From: Microcebus murinus
Taxonomy: Eukaryota > Chordata > Mammalia > Primates > Cheirogaleidae
DNA length: 64,000 nucleotides
Assembly: GCF_040939455.1 (NCBI RefSeq)
Contig: NC_134129.1
Location: 19,976,001 to 20,040,000 of the forward strand
Reading direction: 5' to 3'
Of the stretch, positions 12,060-25,750 are shown piece by piece (the first letter of the stretch is position 1; every line of letters begins with the position of its first letter). The position numbers and the translations under genes are program-made. A model generated the notes under the pieces. The model worked only from the letters and a program-made list of their open reading frames with translations, did not search any database and was not told the origin of the DNA.

Positions 12060-12440
12060 TTAGACCAAATGCACTCGTCTGAGTTTCCAAGGGCTACTGT
12101 AACAAATTACATAAAACCTGACAACTTACAAAAAAAGACAGAAATGTATTCTCTAACAGCGCCAGGGGCCTGATGTCCAAAATCAGTTTCACTGAACTGA
12201 AATCAAGGTGTTAGCAGGGCCACTCTATCTTCTGAGGTTCTGGGCGGGAATCGGTTCCTTGGTTCTGGTGGCCGCCGACATTTCCTTGATTTTGTGGCCA
12301 CAACCCTCCAATCTCTGCATCTCTGGTCACATTGCCTCCTTTTCCACTGCATGTGTGTCAGGCCTCTCTCTGCCTCCCTCTTGTAAGGATACCATACCTG
12401 TGATTAAATTTAGGCTGCAGCCTGACAATCCAGTATAGCT
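12060..12440 (+). repeat. Ancient interspersed repeat remnant, family not assigned
   Basis: The motifs 'GGGCTACTGTAACAAATTAC', 'ATCAAGGTGTTAGCAGGGCC', 'CTTCTGAGGTTCTGGG' and 'CTTGTAAGGATACC' follow in the order of a common ancient mammalian repeat (consensus fragments 'CTGCCATAACAAA...', 'ATCAAGGTGCCAGCAGGG', 'CTTATAAGGACACC'). The family name would need a repeat library search. The open frames here are chance readings through the repeat. Confidence 0.6.
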
Positions 12441-13329
12441 TTTCCCCATGTCAAAAATCGTTAATCACAGCTGCAAAGACTTTGGTAATAGAAGGTGAAA
12501 TTTACAGGTTCCAAGGATTTGCACCTGCTGTCTTTTCTTAGTCCACTTTCTAGCCACTGCACACGACTTCCTCACATGCATTTTGACTTAAAGCAGCACT
12601 AAGGAGAGAGGTGCCATATTTCTCTTCCTTCTTATGCAAAATAGGAAAATGAGTCTTAAAGACTGATTTTGGCAGCCAGCAAGGAGATGTCAACACTTTA
12701 TGTTTCGAGCACAGTGTTGCTGCTTTTCAAAGGCTAGGCATTTGTTTTTTTTTTTTTTTTTTATTGCACCACAAAATGAAATTAAGCTTTGCTATGCACA
12801 TATATGATTCCATTTTCCATTCATTCTAGCCATTCTGCACCAAGCTGTCTCCATAACAAGCACACTTTTATAAATCTCAAAGTGCGAAGAGACGGCATTC
12901 ACATCAAATAGTATAGCAGCTACGACAAGCTGCATCTCACTGAACATTGTTGGAAATATTTGAAAACATTTATTGATAGGCGGGCACCTAAGATCCAAAG
13001 AGATGGAACAAATAAAAATGCCCTCAACTATGGCTTCTGCTGGCAATTACTACTGCTCCTGCTCCTGTTAGCCTGATTGTTTGTTTAATTTTGGTTTTTC
13101 TTTCTTTCTTTTTTTGTTGTTTTGTTTTGGTTTGGTTTTTGTGGGGTTTTTTGGTCTCCTTTCAACCTCTGCTTTCCCTGTTGTCACTGAGAGTTTTTTT
13201 TCTCAGGCTTAAGGCAGCTGTTTAGTGTTGTATAACAGGTAACAACAATTTACAACCAGCACGGTTTTATGTTTATATAAATTTTTTATACACAGCACAT
13301 CATAAGTGCACCTCCAACCTATATTTACA
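12441..13329. other. Intronic sequence, nothing recognised
   Basis: The stretch holds a poly-T run at 12,747-12,763 and a T/G-rich pyrimidine-biased stretch at 13,085-13,160. No exon or nameable repeat was found. Confidence 0.45.
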
Positions 13330-13475
13330 GAGCACCTTTTTTCCCCCCTTTCCAGAGCCATCAGACGTGTTGTAGAGACAACATCTCATTAATCCTTGCC
13401 AAGTACCTTGCAGGTGTTATGATCCACGTTTTATAGATGTGGAACAAGCAGGCATAGGCTTGTGTTCACAAATTT
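13330..13475 (-). repeat. MIR: MIR SINE fragment, minus strand
   Basis: The stretch 'ACATCTCATTAATCCTTGCC' followed by 'CAGGTGTTATGATCCACG' and 'TTTTATAGATGTGGAACAAG' reproduces the reverse-complement MIR core, where 'CATTTAATCCTCACAACA' and 'TTTTACAGATGAGGAAACTG' are expected. Confidence 0.7.
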
Positions 13476-14365
13476 GAAAACCGTTATAAATCTTCCCTCT
13501 CGTATACCATATGCTTGTGAAAAAAGGAGGTCATTAGAAGGTGGCTACCTAACTAAAATGTGAAAAATAACTCGGATGACATCCATATCAAGGAACGATA
13601 CATTCAGAGGTGCAGACCTTGGGATGGGTAAGGAGTTGTGTATCAGTCTTCATTCCAGAATCAAAAAGGAATCTCGGCATCTTTATGTGGTTTTTGTTCT
13701 TGTTTTAAAGCACAGGGGGTGTGAATGTGGCCTAGAATCCTAGCTCCCATGGGTGGAAATCAGTTTTACAGGAAGAGCTCTGGCAAGGTTTCTGTAGTAA
13801 TTTTGCATGCTATAGGGCTTCCGGAAAGGACAAGTGAACACATGATGCGTTTTTCTACTAGATAGATTTAGGTGCGGGTACAATCGTATAAATGATGTAG
13901 AATTCTTCTGCGGAGCAAAAAAAATCATTTTTCCTTATCATGTATGGGTCTCAAATGCTTATTATCTCTCTTTAATGAGCAAAAGGGATAACTAACCTAG
14001 GGACCTTCCCAAATGAATGATATTTCCATTAACTGGAGAGGCCGTGAGGTCCTTCTTATTATTGACTGCTAGAGATTTGTCTTTTTCCATTCTTTCATTT
14101 CTTTCTTTGTTTCAGTGATGCACCGTAAGCTTAGTTATATTTGGGTTTACCTCTTTTTGTTAAAACAACAAAACAAAACAAAAATGAACTTCTTTGGGAA
14201 TAAAATAATCCCCTATATGTCTAGACATTGTTTTGTAGATTATACTAATTTCACTTAATTTAGGTCAGTAATGGTTAACAAATGTTTACAGGCTTAGCCA
14301 TGTGGTGGTGTTTCAGGAAATTTGAAAATATAAAAAGAAAGAATCTGTCCCATAAACAACTATGG
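13476..14365. other. Intronic sequence, nothing recognised
   Basis: This is unique-looking AT-rich DNA. No splice-flanked frame or nameable repeat was seen. Confidence 0.45.

Positions 14366-14411
<46 letters not shown>
14366..14411. repeat. (GT)n microsatellite
   Basis: This is an uninterrupted GT run of about 22 units. Confidence 0.95.
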
Positions 14412-14414
<3 letters not shown>

Positions 14415-15380
14415 GTGGGGCAGAACATGGGAGTGAAAGTTAAAATTAGTATGGAAATAACTGTTATTTAAGAGAAAATAGGCTCAGTACTTTGAGATAG
14501 ATTCAGACAAACTGCTATGGGCCATTAAGAGAAGCAAGAAATCGTGGGAAACCATATCCAAACATGGGAATGGAATGTTTTCTGCTGAAAACAATGTTTG
14601 GAACAGGTCTGAAGTGTAGTTAAAAAAGGGTACAGAGTGTGGAGCAAGAAAGGAATACTGTCCATGGGTAAGGAAGCAGGCACTAATAGAGTGAGGGATT
14701 TACCAGAAACAAGAATACTGTAGTCACTGTATAGAGAGCACTGTAAATGAGCTGAAATAATCATTCGGGTCACACCGAGCACAATCTTCAAAGCTAAGAT
14801 GCCACATTCAAATTTTATTTTATGTGCAGAGGAGCTATTTGGAAGGTCTTTTGTGCAAGGAGATACTTGCTGGAATTAGACTTTAGGGATATTTATTTCA
14901 CAGTGGTGTGGAGAATGGTTTGAAGTAGGACTAAAGTGGGGTCAGAGAAGTGGTTAGGAAACACAGTGAGAAATAATGAGAAATCTGTCATGGGTGGTGG
15001 AAATGGGAACAGAAATGAAGGCATAGAGTCAAGAGCTGTTGTAATGGTAGACTTGATAAGACTTGACAAGGGCTTGAAAATAGAATATGAATCCACTGGG
15101 TAGCCGAAGGTGACCTTGAACATCATCTAAAGAAATAGCTGAGTCATACATAGCAAGACACAGATTTGTAGAATGGGAGGAAGGCAGTACGATTGCCTTT
15201 GGAAACCTCTTCCAATATATGTTCCACTAAACAAACATATTTTCCCTCACATTTTTTTCTAATGCTACGTTACATTTGCTTATTCACTTTAATAGTACTG
15301 TTTATTCAGTGATAAAACAAATCAGCCTTATGAACTGATGAACTGAGTATACAGGAAAACATAAGACATCATTTTTTGCC
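14412..15380. other. Intronic sequence, probable old repeat remnant
   Basis: The block at 14,780-15,130 contains 'GTGTGGAGAATGGTTTGAAG' and 'GTCAAGAGCTGTTGTAATGG'. These resemble an ancient interspersed repeat with a 'GTGTGGAGGATGGATTGGAG...' core that I cannot name with certainty. No gene was found. Confidence 0.35.
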
Positions 15381-15535
15381 TTGATAAATAATACATTTAA
15401 ATAATACTAAATAATAATGATAATATAAATAATAATTATTATTTATAATTTTATATTTAAATATTTATTATAAGAATTTAAATCATAATAAATATTAAAT
15501 TTAATAAATAAAATTTTGGAAATAATACATTTTTG
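15381..15535. repeat. AT-rich low-complexity block with perfect palindrome
   Basis: The block is almost pure A/T. Positions 15,425-15,446 form a perfect 22-bp palindrome centred on AATAATTATT. Such blocks are prone to cruciform extrusion and slippage, and no function is implied. Confidence 0.8.
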
Positions 15536-16311
15536 AGGGACTTAGGACACCAAAAAGTTTGACTTTGGGGCCAGTTTTGTGTGGAGGAGTGACGGGAACA
15601 TTCTTATTCTGTGGCCATCTAAGCGAATATTTAATAGCATTAAAGGTGGGCATGCTAGGTACCAAATGAATGTTACAGTTAACAGTAGATGCTAGAGAAG
15701 TTTAGAGGTGTGCAGATCATTTCACTCATTTGGTTAAGCAAGAACTCTGATCAAGGCATCGTTATAGAATAGAAAAACAGAGTTTCTGCCTTTAAAGGAT
15801 TTACAAGTAAGGTCCGAGAGACACACAATACATAAGTGCAATGTAAAGCTAACAAGTACAGAGAGAATCAGAACGGTGGGTCGGTGACGATCACGCCACG
15901 ATGCAAAGAGGAGTGCCACCATGTTTCCCTTTGCAAATCACACTTCTTTCTTTTCTTTTTTTTTTTTATTATCCTTCAGCCATTTAAAAGTGGCTAAGTA
16001 ATGCTGATGGGGATCATAGACCGCGTAAAGGAGTGAGTTCAGTTTTTCTCAAAATAAGTTAATATTTTATTTGCTGAAATAGTCTTTTGCTCTAAGAAGA
16101 ACACATCTCCCTCGTGACCTCTGTGTTTTAATTTAGTCTGGCAGCTTTACGGAGGAGTTAAACGCGACTCCCGTTCCTTGGCTCGCTCCGATCACAAGAC
16201 ACCCTCTTTTTATTTTATTCCTTGCTCCTTTCTCCACGCCCTGTTCAGACTTCCCTTACACCTGCACTTGCCACACTCCAAGTCTGAACTACTTAGTATC
16301 AGGGACTGTGG
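15536..16311. other. Intronic sequence, nothing recognised
   Basis: There is a short T/C-rich stretch near 15,945-15,970. No exon or nameable repeat was found. Confidence 0.45.
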
Positions 16312-16313
16312 TT

Positions 16314-16349
<36 letters not shown>

Positions 16350-16366
16350 GCGTGCACGTGTGTGTC
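16312..16366. repeat. Interrupted (TG)n microsatellite with CG units
   Basis: A TG run of about 14 units is followed by TGCG/TGCACG variants. The interruptions suggest an older, less mutable repeat than those at 9.4 and 14.4 kb. Confidence 0.9.
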
Positions 16367-17160
16367 TCTCCCTCTATAACTGACATTGTGCCTTGCACAC
16401 AGACACACAGACATTTGTGAAATCAAAATGGAGGCCCTTTCCCCCTTCTGGTGTAACTGCTTGATACTTAGAAGCATGTGGTGCTGATATTTAAGATAGA
16501 TTGGCTCATTCTGTTCAAGTACCACATAACCATTCACACACCATTGAGTTTAGTACTATTAAAGGATAATTTCCCTTCTAGGAATTGCGCCTGTTGCAGA
16601 TACATTTTACATACCCAGTCGTTTTTATCATCACTAGGCAGGTCAAGATATTAAAATAAAACGTTTTGTGTTTTTTCTTTTTTTTTTCCCCAAATGTGCA
16701 GCTATACACATTGACTTCATTTGGAAACGCTTGTGTATTCAAAGAAAAATGTAGAGGTACTCTTATTGAACATGCCCACACCTAAAAGTACCCAGAAATC
16801 ACATGGCCTTTTTAAAGACAAAAGTATTGACATCTAGTTTCAGAGCTGCACTATCTACCCAAACGACTAGGAAAAGCTATCTTTTCCTTCATTCTATTTC
16901 AATGTAATAAAACCCAATGGGATTAATCAAAAGCCCTGTTTGGGTAAGCTTTACAAATTTGGGCCCATTATGATACCTTCCATTTGTTTTATTTTACTTA
17001 ATGTAATGTTTTTATTGCTGCTTGTAATTTACACGTTTTTTGATAACCTGTAATAGGGCTTTTTTTTGTTTTATTTTCCTAAATAAATTCCTTTTGGGAC
17101 ATGAAAATGTAACACTCGATAGCCTCTCAAATCTAAATCTATATAATATTAGATAAATCT
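16367..17160. other. Intronic sequence, nothing recognised
   Basis: No exon or nameable repeat was seen. Confidence 0.45.
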
Positions 17161-17164
17161 GACT

Positions 17165-17400
17165 ATAAACTAATAATAATTCATGTTACATAGAACTTTA
17201 CAGCTTACAAATTGCTTTCACATAAATGGTCTCATTTGATTCCTACCATAGCCACGTGGCTAGTTATTACTATTCTAAAGTCCTTCTTAAAAGGAGATAC
17301 AAATTTGAGAACTAAGTAAACTAAGAGACTTGTCTATAATTCATAAATACATGGGCAATATGTGCAGAACCAGAATTAGAATAAAAGCATTTGGATTTCT
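17165..17400 (-). repeat. MIR: MIR SINE, minus strand
   Basis: The motif series 'CACATAAATGGTCTCATTTG', 'CCTACCATAGCCACGTGGCT', 'GAACTAAGTAAACTAAGAG' and 'GACTTGTCTATAATTCATAA' lies in the order of a reverse-complement MIR. It is strongly diverged. Confidence 0.65.
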
Positions 17401-17469
17401 TAATCAGTACTCTCGATATTCAAGTGAACAAATACGCCACGCCATGGCCAAATAGAACGTGTATATTTA

Positions 17470-17690
17470 TGCTGAATAATAATTAGCATTTTCTGCATTT
17501 ATATATGCCAGACTCATTCACAATACTGAACATGTTCATTTAATCCTTACCACAACCCTTCCAAGTTTCAACATGAGGAAGCTAAGGTTACATGAAAGTA
17601 AGTAACTTACCCAAGAAAACAAATCTAGTAAATTGTTAAAATGGGATGTGAACCCAGTCAGGCTACACTTTGCTGCCGTAAGCATCATTC
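17470..17690 (-). repeat. MIR: MIR SINE, minus strand
   Basis: The motifs 'CATTTAATCCTTACCACAAC', 'CAACATGAGGAAGCTAAGG', 'AAGTAACTTACCCAAGAAA' and 'GATGTGAACCCAGTCAGG' form a clear reverse-complement MIR, about 80 bp downstream of another minus-strand MIR. Confidence 0.8.
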
Positions 17691-19069
17691 TCCCTGCTGG
17701 TGTTTGGACAATAAGAATAGATTAAATTAACAAGCATAAATTGATACTGTCTTCTAGGACTACACTTCCTATCAGTGAACTTACAGAAAGTTGTCCTTGA
17801 TCCCTGAAATTATGTGATTTAATACTTTAGTGGAAATCAAACTTGTTTCACCATTCTAAGAGGTAATTTCTATTCATGGTAACCTTGCAGTGTTTAATAT
17901 TTAATTAGAATTTTACAGCTTAGAAATTCCTTTGTATTCATCATATTACTTAAAATTACAGACCTTTATAAGATAAAAGAACTTAGGGGACAACCCCAAA
18001 ATATTAATATTAATCAGTACAAACCAACTATTAAAGAGGTTCATGACCAGCACAAAGTACTTGCTTAACTGGAGTGGCTGAACCAGGCTCAAACTCAGTT
18101 CTCCAAAGGTTATTTCCACTGTGATTAAAAAAAAAAAAATGTCAGCACAATAAATGAGTATCATGTATGTGTGTATGCGTGTGTGTGTGTGTACTGAACT
18201 TTAAAAAATAATCTCGATGGGGCATGACTTAGGTAGCTGGTTTGCGAGGACGCCCACAGGCAAGGCTGTACTTCCCACTGAAACTTGCTCAAAGCCTGGA
18301 GCATTCCTGGGTGGATATTTTAGTCTATTTCACGGCAAATGGCCAAACGGAAAAGTTGATTAATTGTTCCAACATTTGAAATTTCCTAGGTGTACCTTAT
18401 GTATCTGACGCTTCTAAATAATTAACTCGTTTGTAAACATAAACCTTAGATACGTGTGAGATTTGCTTATTCGCTGATCTGCGGCTTACACTTTAATAAT
18501 TAGCCGTGAGTTCTCCGTGTGATGAAAGAAAGCATAGCTGGTGAGACCGCCAAAACACATGCACGTTTTCCTTTTTTATACCAAGCCTGTTTGCTGCTCT
18601 GACTCACAGGGCAAAATGCTTTCAGGAAGATCATTCAGATATACATGGTATATTTGTTACTAATTGGGACACAGAGAAGTTTCTAATAGTCATGCTGTTC
18701 CCATGCACTCAAGACTTGGTGATACTTAAATTATCGTTCATGTTGTGCTTAACGCATTTCGAGTGGCTTTGGACCGTTGAATGGAATAATGTAAAATTTA
18801 AGTATTAAATTATCCCTGAAAGCCTACAATTAGCAGGCATCTTCAAGGAAGCTAGGCAATCAGAGTAAATCATTATTTCCTCTGAATTATTTTATTTTTC
18901 TCAATTTCATGTCATAAAAGCAGGTAAATCAATTTAACTTGTTGTAACTTAGTCCGAATTTGAATGCACTAGGTAATCAATAACAATTTTAAGTATGTGC
19001 TTAGTCAAGTAATAAAAAATGCTGGCATAAATCAAAAGGAGACTAATAATCATACCTAATAATTTATAT
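17691..19069. other. Intronic sequence, nothing recognised, with one short (TG)n run
   Basis: A TG run of about 14 units (one CG unit) lies at 18,165-18,192. The DNA at 18,230-18,800 shows no repeat character and could include conserved non-coding sequence, but that cannot be judged from a single genome. Confidence 0.45.
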
Positions 19070-19250
19070 AAAGAACTATAATATTATAGTATGTAAACTA
19101 TATTTAGTATAGTTTTATATATAAATATTTAATTTATATAAAAATTATTTATATTTTATATTTATATAAGTATTTATATAAATATATTTATATAAATATA
19201 CATTTATATAAATATAAATATTTATATATAAATATTATAGTATATAAACA
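19070..19250. repeat. AT-rich (TTATATAAATA)-type low-complexity block
   Basis: The block contains repeated variants of TTTATATAAATAT, many of them self-complementary, so it is densely palindromic. Confidence 0.85.
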
Positions 19251-20754
19251 TTCAAAAATGTGGACAGAATAAAGCCAAGTGTTCTCCATTAAGTCATAAT
19301 ATAAACCTCTGAATCTATTTGGTCTGGTTTGGAGTCGACCTTGCCTAAGGATAGCTTATTAAATAGAAATCACAAAACATAAAATTGTATATATTTGTTA
19401 ACTCTCATTAATATGTATAACTATTGTAAGTTTTTTTTAAAGAAGCTCTTAAAAATCATAGTAAATTCAGATTCATACTCCCTTTTCTTCATAGTTCTTA
19501 AAGTCTACAACAAGAGATATTCTAAATCTTCCTCTGCATTTTTAAACAATTATTATAAAATACAATAAAATAGACTATATTCCTGGCCATGTTCTGATCC
19601 ATCTTATTTGGTTTTTTTTTGGGGGGGGGGGGTGGGAAGTGAGAAAAGGGATATAGGTGGTTAAAAAGTGGCAAAGAAAGTGGAGAAAGAATTGGGAAAA
19701 AAATTTTAAAAGCTAGCGTAAGAAATTCCACCCCTTGGTGTGGAATGCATCTTAGCTCATCTTTCCAGAAAATTGTAGGTGTCCTTGCCCACATATATTC
19801 AGTTGTTTTTTCTGCATCGTTTTCTCCTCGTGCACTTGGAGTTAGCGCGAGCCTGTGAGGTTGATCAGAGCAAGGAGCTCACCCATATGTGTGTCACCTC
19901 CAGAACCCAGTACCATGTCTGGCTCAGTACCAAATCCTCAGCTGAACTCATTGACACTTTCTTTAAAGAAGTCTGCTTTGATCTTTCTCTTTCACTACAG
20001 GAGCAATTCATTTCTATCACACATGTTGCATTCTGTTGTACCGTGAAGATTCTGTATTCATGCGTGTTCTTTGAGGGGGGGAGGCTTTATTTCCATCAAT
20101 AACTTGTAATGCCATTGGCCCTAGTAACTGTATATAACCCATTTAGCAAACATATGGACCTTATATAACTCTGAATCCTCCCTGGCATCTGTCCTCAAGC
20201 ATTTTTTTCCTCCCAGTGACTAGAGAGACAGAATAAGGCATTTGCTGTCATGGTATCTAGTATTCTCTTTCTGTGCTGTCTTCCTCTTAGGAGTTATTAT
20301 TTTCTGCCCGAGTATCTCTGTATAACGTTCTGTTCTCCTGCCTATAAACACAAAATTATTTTTCCCAGCGCTCATCTATCCTTAAATGTAAATTAGTTTG
20401 CTTAGATATTTGCAGTTTAATCCTTTAGTCCTTACTGGAAGTGACACTCATAGATTCCTTTAATAGGGATTTTTGATTTAAAGTATTGCAGAAGATAGAA
20501 AGGATAAAAAATACCATTGTTTTATATCCTATGTTGCATTAAGGTGGTGAGTGTCATGCTGTCTTGGGATCACATTCCGCTGTACAGGTGGTTAGATAAA
20601 GAGATACGTCTCCTCCAGCAAACCCACCTGCATATAAACACACGGATACAAACCCTTCAGCACACATAATAAAACCTCTGGGGATGGGCATGACATACAT
20701 ACATTCAAAAACTTCCACCGATACACCTTCATGTACTCTCACTGTTGAGCATAA
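19251..20754. other. Intronic sequence, possible L2/MIR-age remnants
   Basis: A G run of 12 lies at 19,621-19,632. The segment 19,850-20,060 is open in more than one frame and has the look of an old LINE-2 3' region, but I cannot align it by eye well enough to call it. No splice-flanked exon was seen. Confidence 0.35.
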
Positions 20755-20910
20755 TTATCCTAGACCCTTTTATATGGTATCTCATTTACTCTTAAAATAA
20801 CCCCATGAGGAAAGCCGTCCTACCCCATTTTATGGATGAGCAAAACTAAGGCTTCCAGAAGCTAAGTATCTTGCTCAAGGCCACAAAGCTTGTATTTACT
20901 AGAGAGCTAG
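20755..20910 (-). repeat. MIR: MIR SINE fragment, minus strand
   Basis: The motifs 'TATCTCATTTACTCTTAAAA', 'AACCCCATGAGGAAAGCCG', 'CATTTTATGGATGAGCAAAA' and 'CTTGCTCAAGGCCACAAAGC' follow reverse-complement MIR order. Confidence 0.8.
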
Positions 20911-21786
20911 GATCAAATGGTCAGCAGGATTCCAAACGTGTCGTATTTTCAATATCACTGCCACAAAAAGCTAGCGCCACTTAAAACTAATCCTGCAAGT
21001 AACAGCCCCTCTCTAGTCGGTGGAGCAGATGGCTGTTGGCCAGGGTGGGTCTGTTACTCAGGGACTCGGGGTAAAAGAGAGGGCACACTTGACTGGGTCA
21101 TTGGAGAGAATTTAATATGACAGTTCACAGCAGTGTGTGCAGTGCCCTAGGACTAGTCACAGTAGGCTTGGGGGACACCTGCAGGCCAGACATAGTGAGC
21201 CTCGATTTACTGGAGTCCGGGGAGAAGGGTGGTGGAAGAGTGAAGGAGGAGAAGAGAAGGAAGAGGGAGACAGAGATGGAAGTTGCTGCCTGACAGGGCC
21301 GGGCCTCCTCCATTCCTGGGGAACAACCGGGTCCCAGCAATCCTGGAGTGGGTGGGCGTTGTCCTGCTGGTCTTCGCCGTTGGCTGAATCCAGCCGGAAC
21401 ACGGAGGGCAAGGGAGCTTAGAGTCCATACCCGCCGGCCACTCAGGACAGAAGCACTTAGGGGCTGGACGTGGGAAAGTCTAGCACGGTGTTTGCAGCCC
21501 CGCCTTTCCCACCCGACCGCTAAGCCTCACCCCCATTCTCCCCGAGAGCAAATAAAAATTGCACAGGCTTAACACAGAACAAACAAACAACTTTTTAAAA
21601 ACCTAAGCTTGCAAATACTTCCGAAATGGTATCAGTGCACTTTCTTACAGAACAATTATAAGCATTGGCATTGGTTCTAGTTTTGCTGTATTAGTGACAG
21701 AGGAAGGTTGAAATATGGGTTAAGACCTTCCCTCAAATAGGTACGTATGCTTTAAAATGGTCATTGTTTTTCTTTGGCAGGGTGGT
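20911..21786. other. Intronic, locally GC-rich sequence, nothing recognised
   Basis: At 21,130-21,560 GC content rises and overlapping frames are open on both strands. There is no CpG cluster of promoter type, no splice context and no recognised product. Confidence 0.4.
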
Positions 21787-21930
21787 CAGGTTGAGGTATA
21801 ATTTTATGTACAAAAAAACCTACCCATTTTAGGTGTACGATTCTATCGGTTTTCACAAACATACATACCTTCCTGTAACCAACACCAAAATCAAGATATG
21901 GAATTTTTCCATTATTCCGAAAAGTCGTGA
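21787..21930 (-). mobile_element. L1: Ancient LINE-1 3'-UTR fragment, minus strand
   Basis: The motifs 'TTGAGGTATAATTTTATG', 'CCCATTTTAGGTGTACGATT', 'CGGTTTTCACAAACATACA' and 'AACACCAAAATCAAGATATG' correspond to the old mammalian L1 3' UTR (for example 'CCCATTTAAAGTGTACAATT'). A better copy of the same region lies at 34.69 kb. Confidence 0.75.
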
Positions 21931-22164
21931 AGCTCTTTAAAATCTTTAATCTCGCTCAGCTAAATATTTGGTATCAACTTTCGTTTCCTCTGATTTTAAA
22001 TAGGAAAATTGGCATGGCGACCAGCAATCTATTTTGCACATAGGAGCTGCTTTTGTGAACAGTGTTTGCGTTCACTTGTCTCCTCGGTGTTCTGAGTAAA
22101 ATAAACTACCCACCATGGGTAACTACCCATGTCGGTTATTAACTCATTTCATATATTAATATAT

Positions 22165-22385
22165 CAGACTGAGAAATACTTCCCAACCTTAGCTGCACAC
22201 TGAAATCGCTTGGATCTATTAGTGGCCTGACGGGCAGGTGGCACACCTTGACTCAGGATGTCTGAAGTGGTTTCCAAGTCATCCATCATCCAAAGCTTTC
22301 TAGGAGATTCCAGTACACAGCTGAGGTCGAGACTCTCAGAATTAGACCAGTTGTTCTCAAGTCTGGCTGTCCCGCAAAACCCCTT
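22165..22385 (+). mobile_element. MER5: MER5-like hAT DNA transposon remnants
   Basis: The piece 'GCACACTGAAATCGCTTGGA' and later 'AGGAGATTCCAGTACACAGC' fit MER5-type non-autonomous hAT sequence. A fresh terminal-like motif 'CAGTTGTTCTCAAGTCTGGC' at about 22,349 suggests a second copy starts there. The remnants are strongly diverged. Confidence 0.5.
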
Positions 22386-23840
<1,455 letters not shown>

Positions 23841-24162
23841 TGACTGCCACGTCCCCCCCCCCGCAGGGTCTTGACGGCGTTCGATGTTTACTACAGTGTC
23901 ACCACCTGACTGATGTTCTAACAGTGGTCAGCGTGATTCTTGCTGCTCTTCCTTCTTTTTCTGTGAACAGTGGATGTGGGACAAGATTTTTCTTTCGTTC
24001 TTTTGTGGTTGTTGTTTTTAGAAACATGATAAAAAAAAAATAAGGGGGTGGGGAGGGTAATGAAATCAATAAATGTCAAATTGAAATGGTATATTTGATT
24101 ATTCAAACCATTCTGCAAGAACGAGAGTAAAATGTGCATGATCAAGAAGCGTAGAATCTTGA

Positions 24163-24247
24163 TTTTTTTTTTTTTTTTTGAGCTGTGGTCAACTGGACAT
24201 GTCTGTCATTTTGCAACTCACCAAAAAAAAAAAAAAAAAAAAAAAAA
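24163..24247. repeat. Poly-T run followed by poly-A run (potential long hairpin)
   Basis: Seventeen T (24,163-24,179) and 25 A (24,223-24,247) are separated by 43 bases inside the putative 3' UTR. In RNA the U run could pair with the A run. Confidence 0.85.
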
Positions 24248-24592
24248 CGAACCATCGTATCTTTGCATCAACCAAAAGGACAATATGGATGAAGGAACAT
24301 AAAGCAAAAATTTAGGGGATGGTTTTAGGATGCAAATCCAAAACTATCTAACTGTTAATGCAATAAAACGAGTATTATTTTTGCATGAGCACAATGTTAC
24401 AAATAACTCACAAGAAATAGGGAAGATCTGTTTGCTGCTTGGAAAGAAAAAAAAAATACAAAAAAAAAAAGCAAAAAAAAAAAGTTTTAGGCAAAGCCTA
24501 TAAATGTGAGCTGTCTAGAAGACTGAATTTTCTTTTGTTCCGGATCTGTGATATTTTGTGTATGTGTATGGTGTTTATGTGCATTAAGATGG

Positions 24593-24600
24593 TGTAAATA
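24593..24600 (+). promoter_or_regulatory. PUF/Pumilio-type element in the 3' UTR
   Basis: The octamer TGTAAATA matches the PUM1/PUM2 consensus TGTANATA in the sense orientation of the transcript. A single 8-mer occurs often by chance, so this is only a candidate post-transcriptional site. Confidence 0.4.
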
Positions 24601-25428
24601 TGCCTTATACTGTTGTGTTATTGGCACCAACATTCATCTATTAATGCTAGTCATGATTATTTCCGTGAAATGAGTCTTTTACATCAGGCTATGAAAAATT
24701 GGTATAACTATGCTCCAAAAGATCCTATTATCATGTTAATCAAAATAATTGAGGGGAATGGTAAAGAGCTTTATGTATTTATTAAAAAAAAAAAAAAGAA
24801 AATGTATTAGAATTCTATTGACTCTTCTTTAAAAATATTCAGTGTCTTCAATGATCTTTTCAGACTTAATGTTGGCTAGTTCAAACATAATTCAAAACGG
24901 ACATAGAGCCATATCCAGATAGCCTTGGTAGTGATTAATTCACCCTTAACCCAGAAGGGAAAGAAGACCTCATCCGAGAATACACTAAAATTTTATTTTA
25001 GCTGACAACCAGATTGAAAGCCTTTCCAAGAACAATTGGGAAGCGACCTCTTACAAATCAAGACACAAAACTGTCCGTTGCAAGCTAAAAAGGTCAGCCT
25101 TTATGAAAAGTAATTTCCTCCCGGTAAGCTTTCTTATCATAAGCCACACAATTTCGCCTCACCATTTCCACAGAAAGAGCTATAGCGTGAATTTTTTTTT
25201 TTCTTTAATAGGCTGAGAAAGGGTAAAAATATCTTCAACAATTATAAAAATCCAGTCTCCTCTGTGGTTGGTCGCAATGGCGCTTGAGTGGCCATGTGTG
25301 GTATCACTTCTTCTAGCATGGCAGGAAGAGATAAGCATCACCAACTCAAGGTTTAACAAAGAAAAAAAAATCTGTGTTTATTTTTGGATGTATTTTCAGA
25401 GTTCTCACTGTACCATTATGTAAAAAAA

Positions 25429-25449
25429 AAATATATATATATATATATA
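25429..25449. repeat. (TA)n microsatellite
   Basis: A TA run of about 10 units follows an A run and precedes 'AAATATCACC'. Confidence 0.85.
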
Positions 25450-25639
25450 AATATCACCTGCAGTGGACTCGTAAAGAAAACCAAGATGCATGATTTACCT
25501 TGAATTATCTATCGGGTTTTAGGACAAGAGCTCTTCTCACGCTCTGCGTTCCGTGTGGGGGAAGTTGGCAGTCCCAGCACGGCTTGATGTAGCTGCAGCT
25601 CACTGGCAGGTGGGTAGAGCTTGGACGGTTCAGTTGCCA

Positions 25640-25750
25640 CAGTCCCAGTCCCACCTTTACCACTTGCTATTTGTGTGATTGTCAAGATCGTTGGGATACT
25701 AAAGGGGTCATAATAGCACAGAGAAGATGTAAATGATGTTATTCAAGTAA
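25640..25750 (+). repeat. MIR: Possible MIR SINE fragment, plus strand
   Basis: The motifs 'CTTTACCACTTGCTATTTGTG' (in part) and 'GTGATTGTCAAGATCGTTGG' follow the MIR box order 'CCACTTACTAGCTGTGTGACC'. The match is diverged and short. Confidence 0.4.

Noticed and set aside
21130..21560. CpG island or promoter
   Set aside because: GC content is only locally raised, CpGs are sparse, and no transcription start context or downstream exon is visible.
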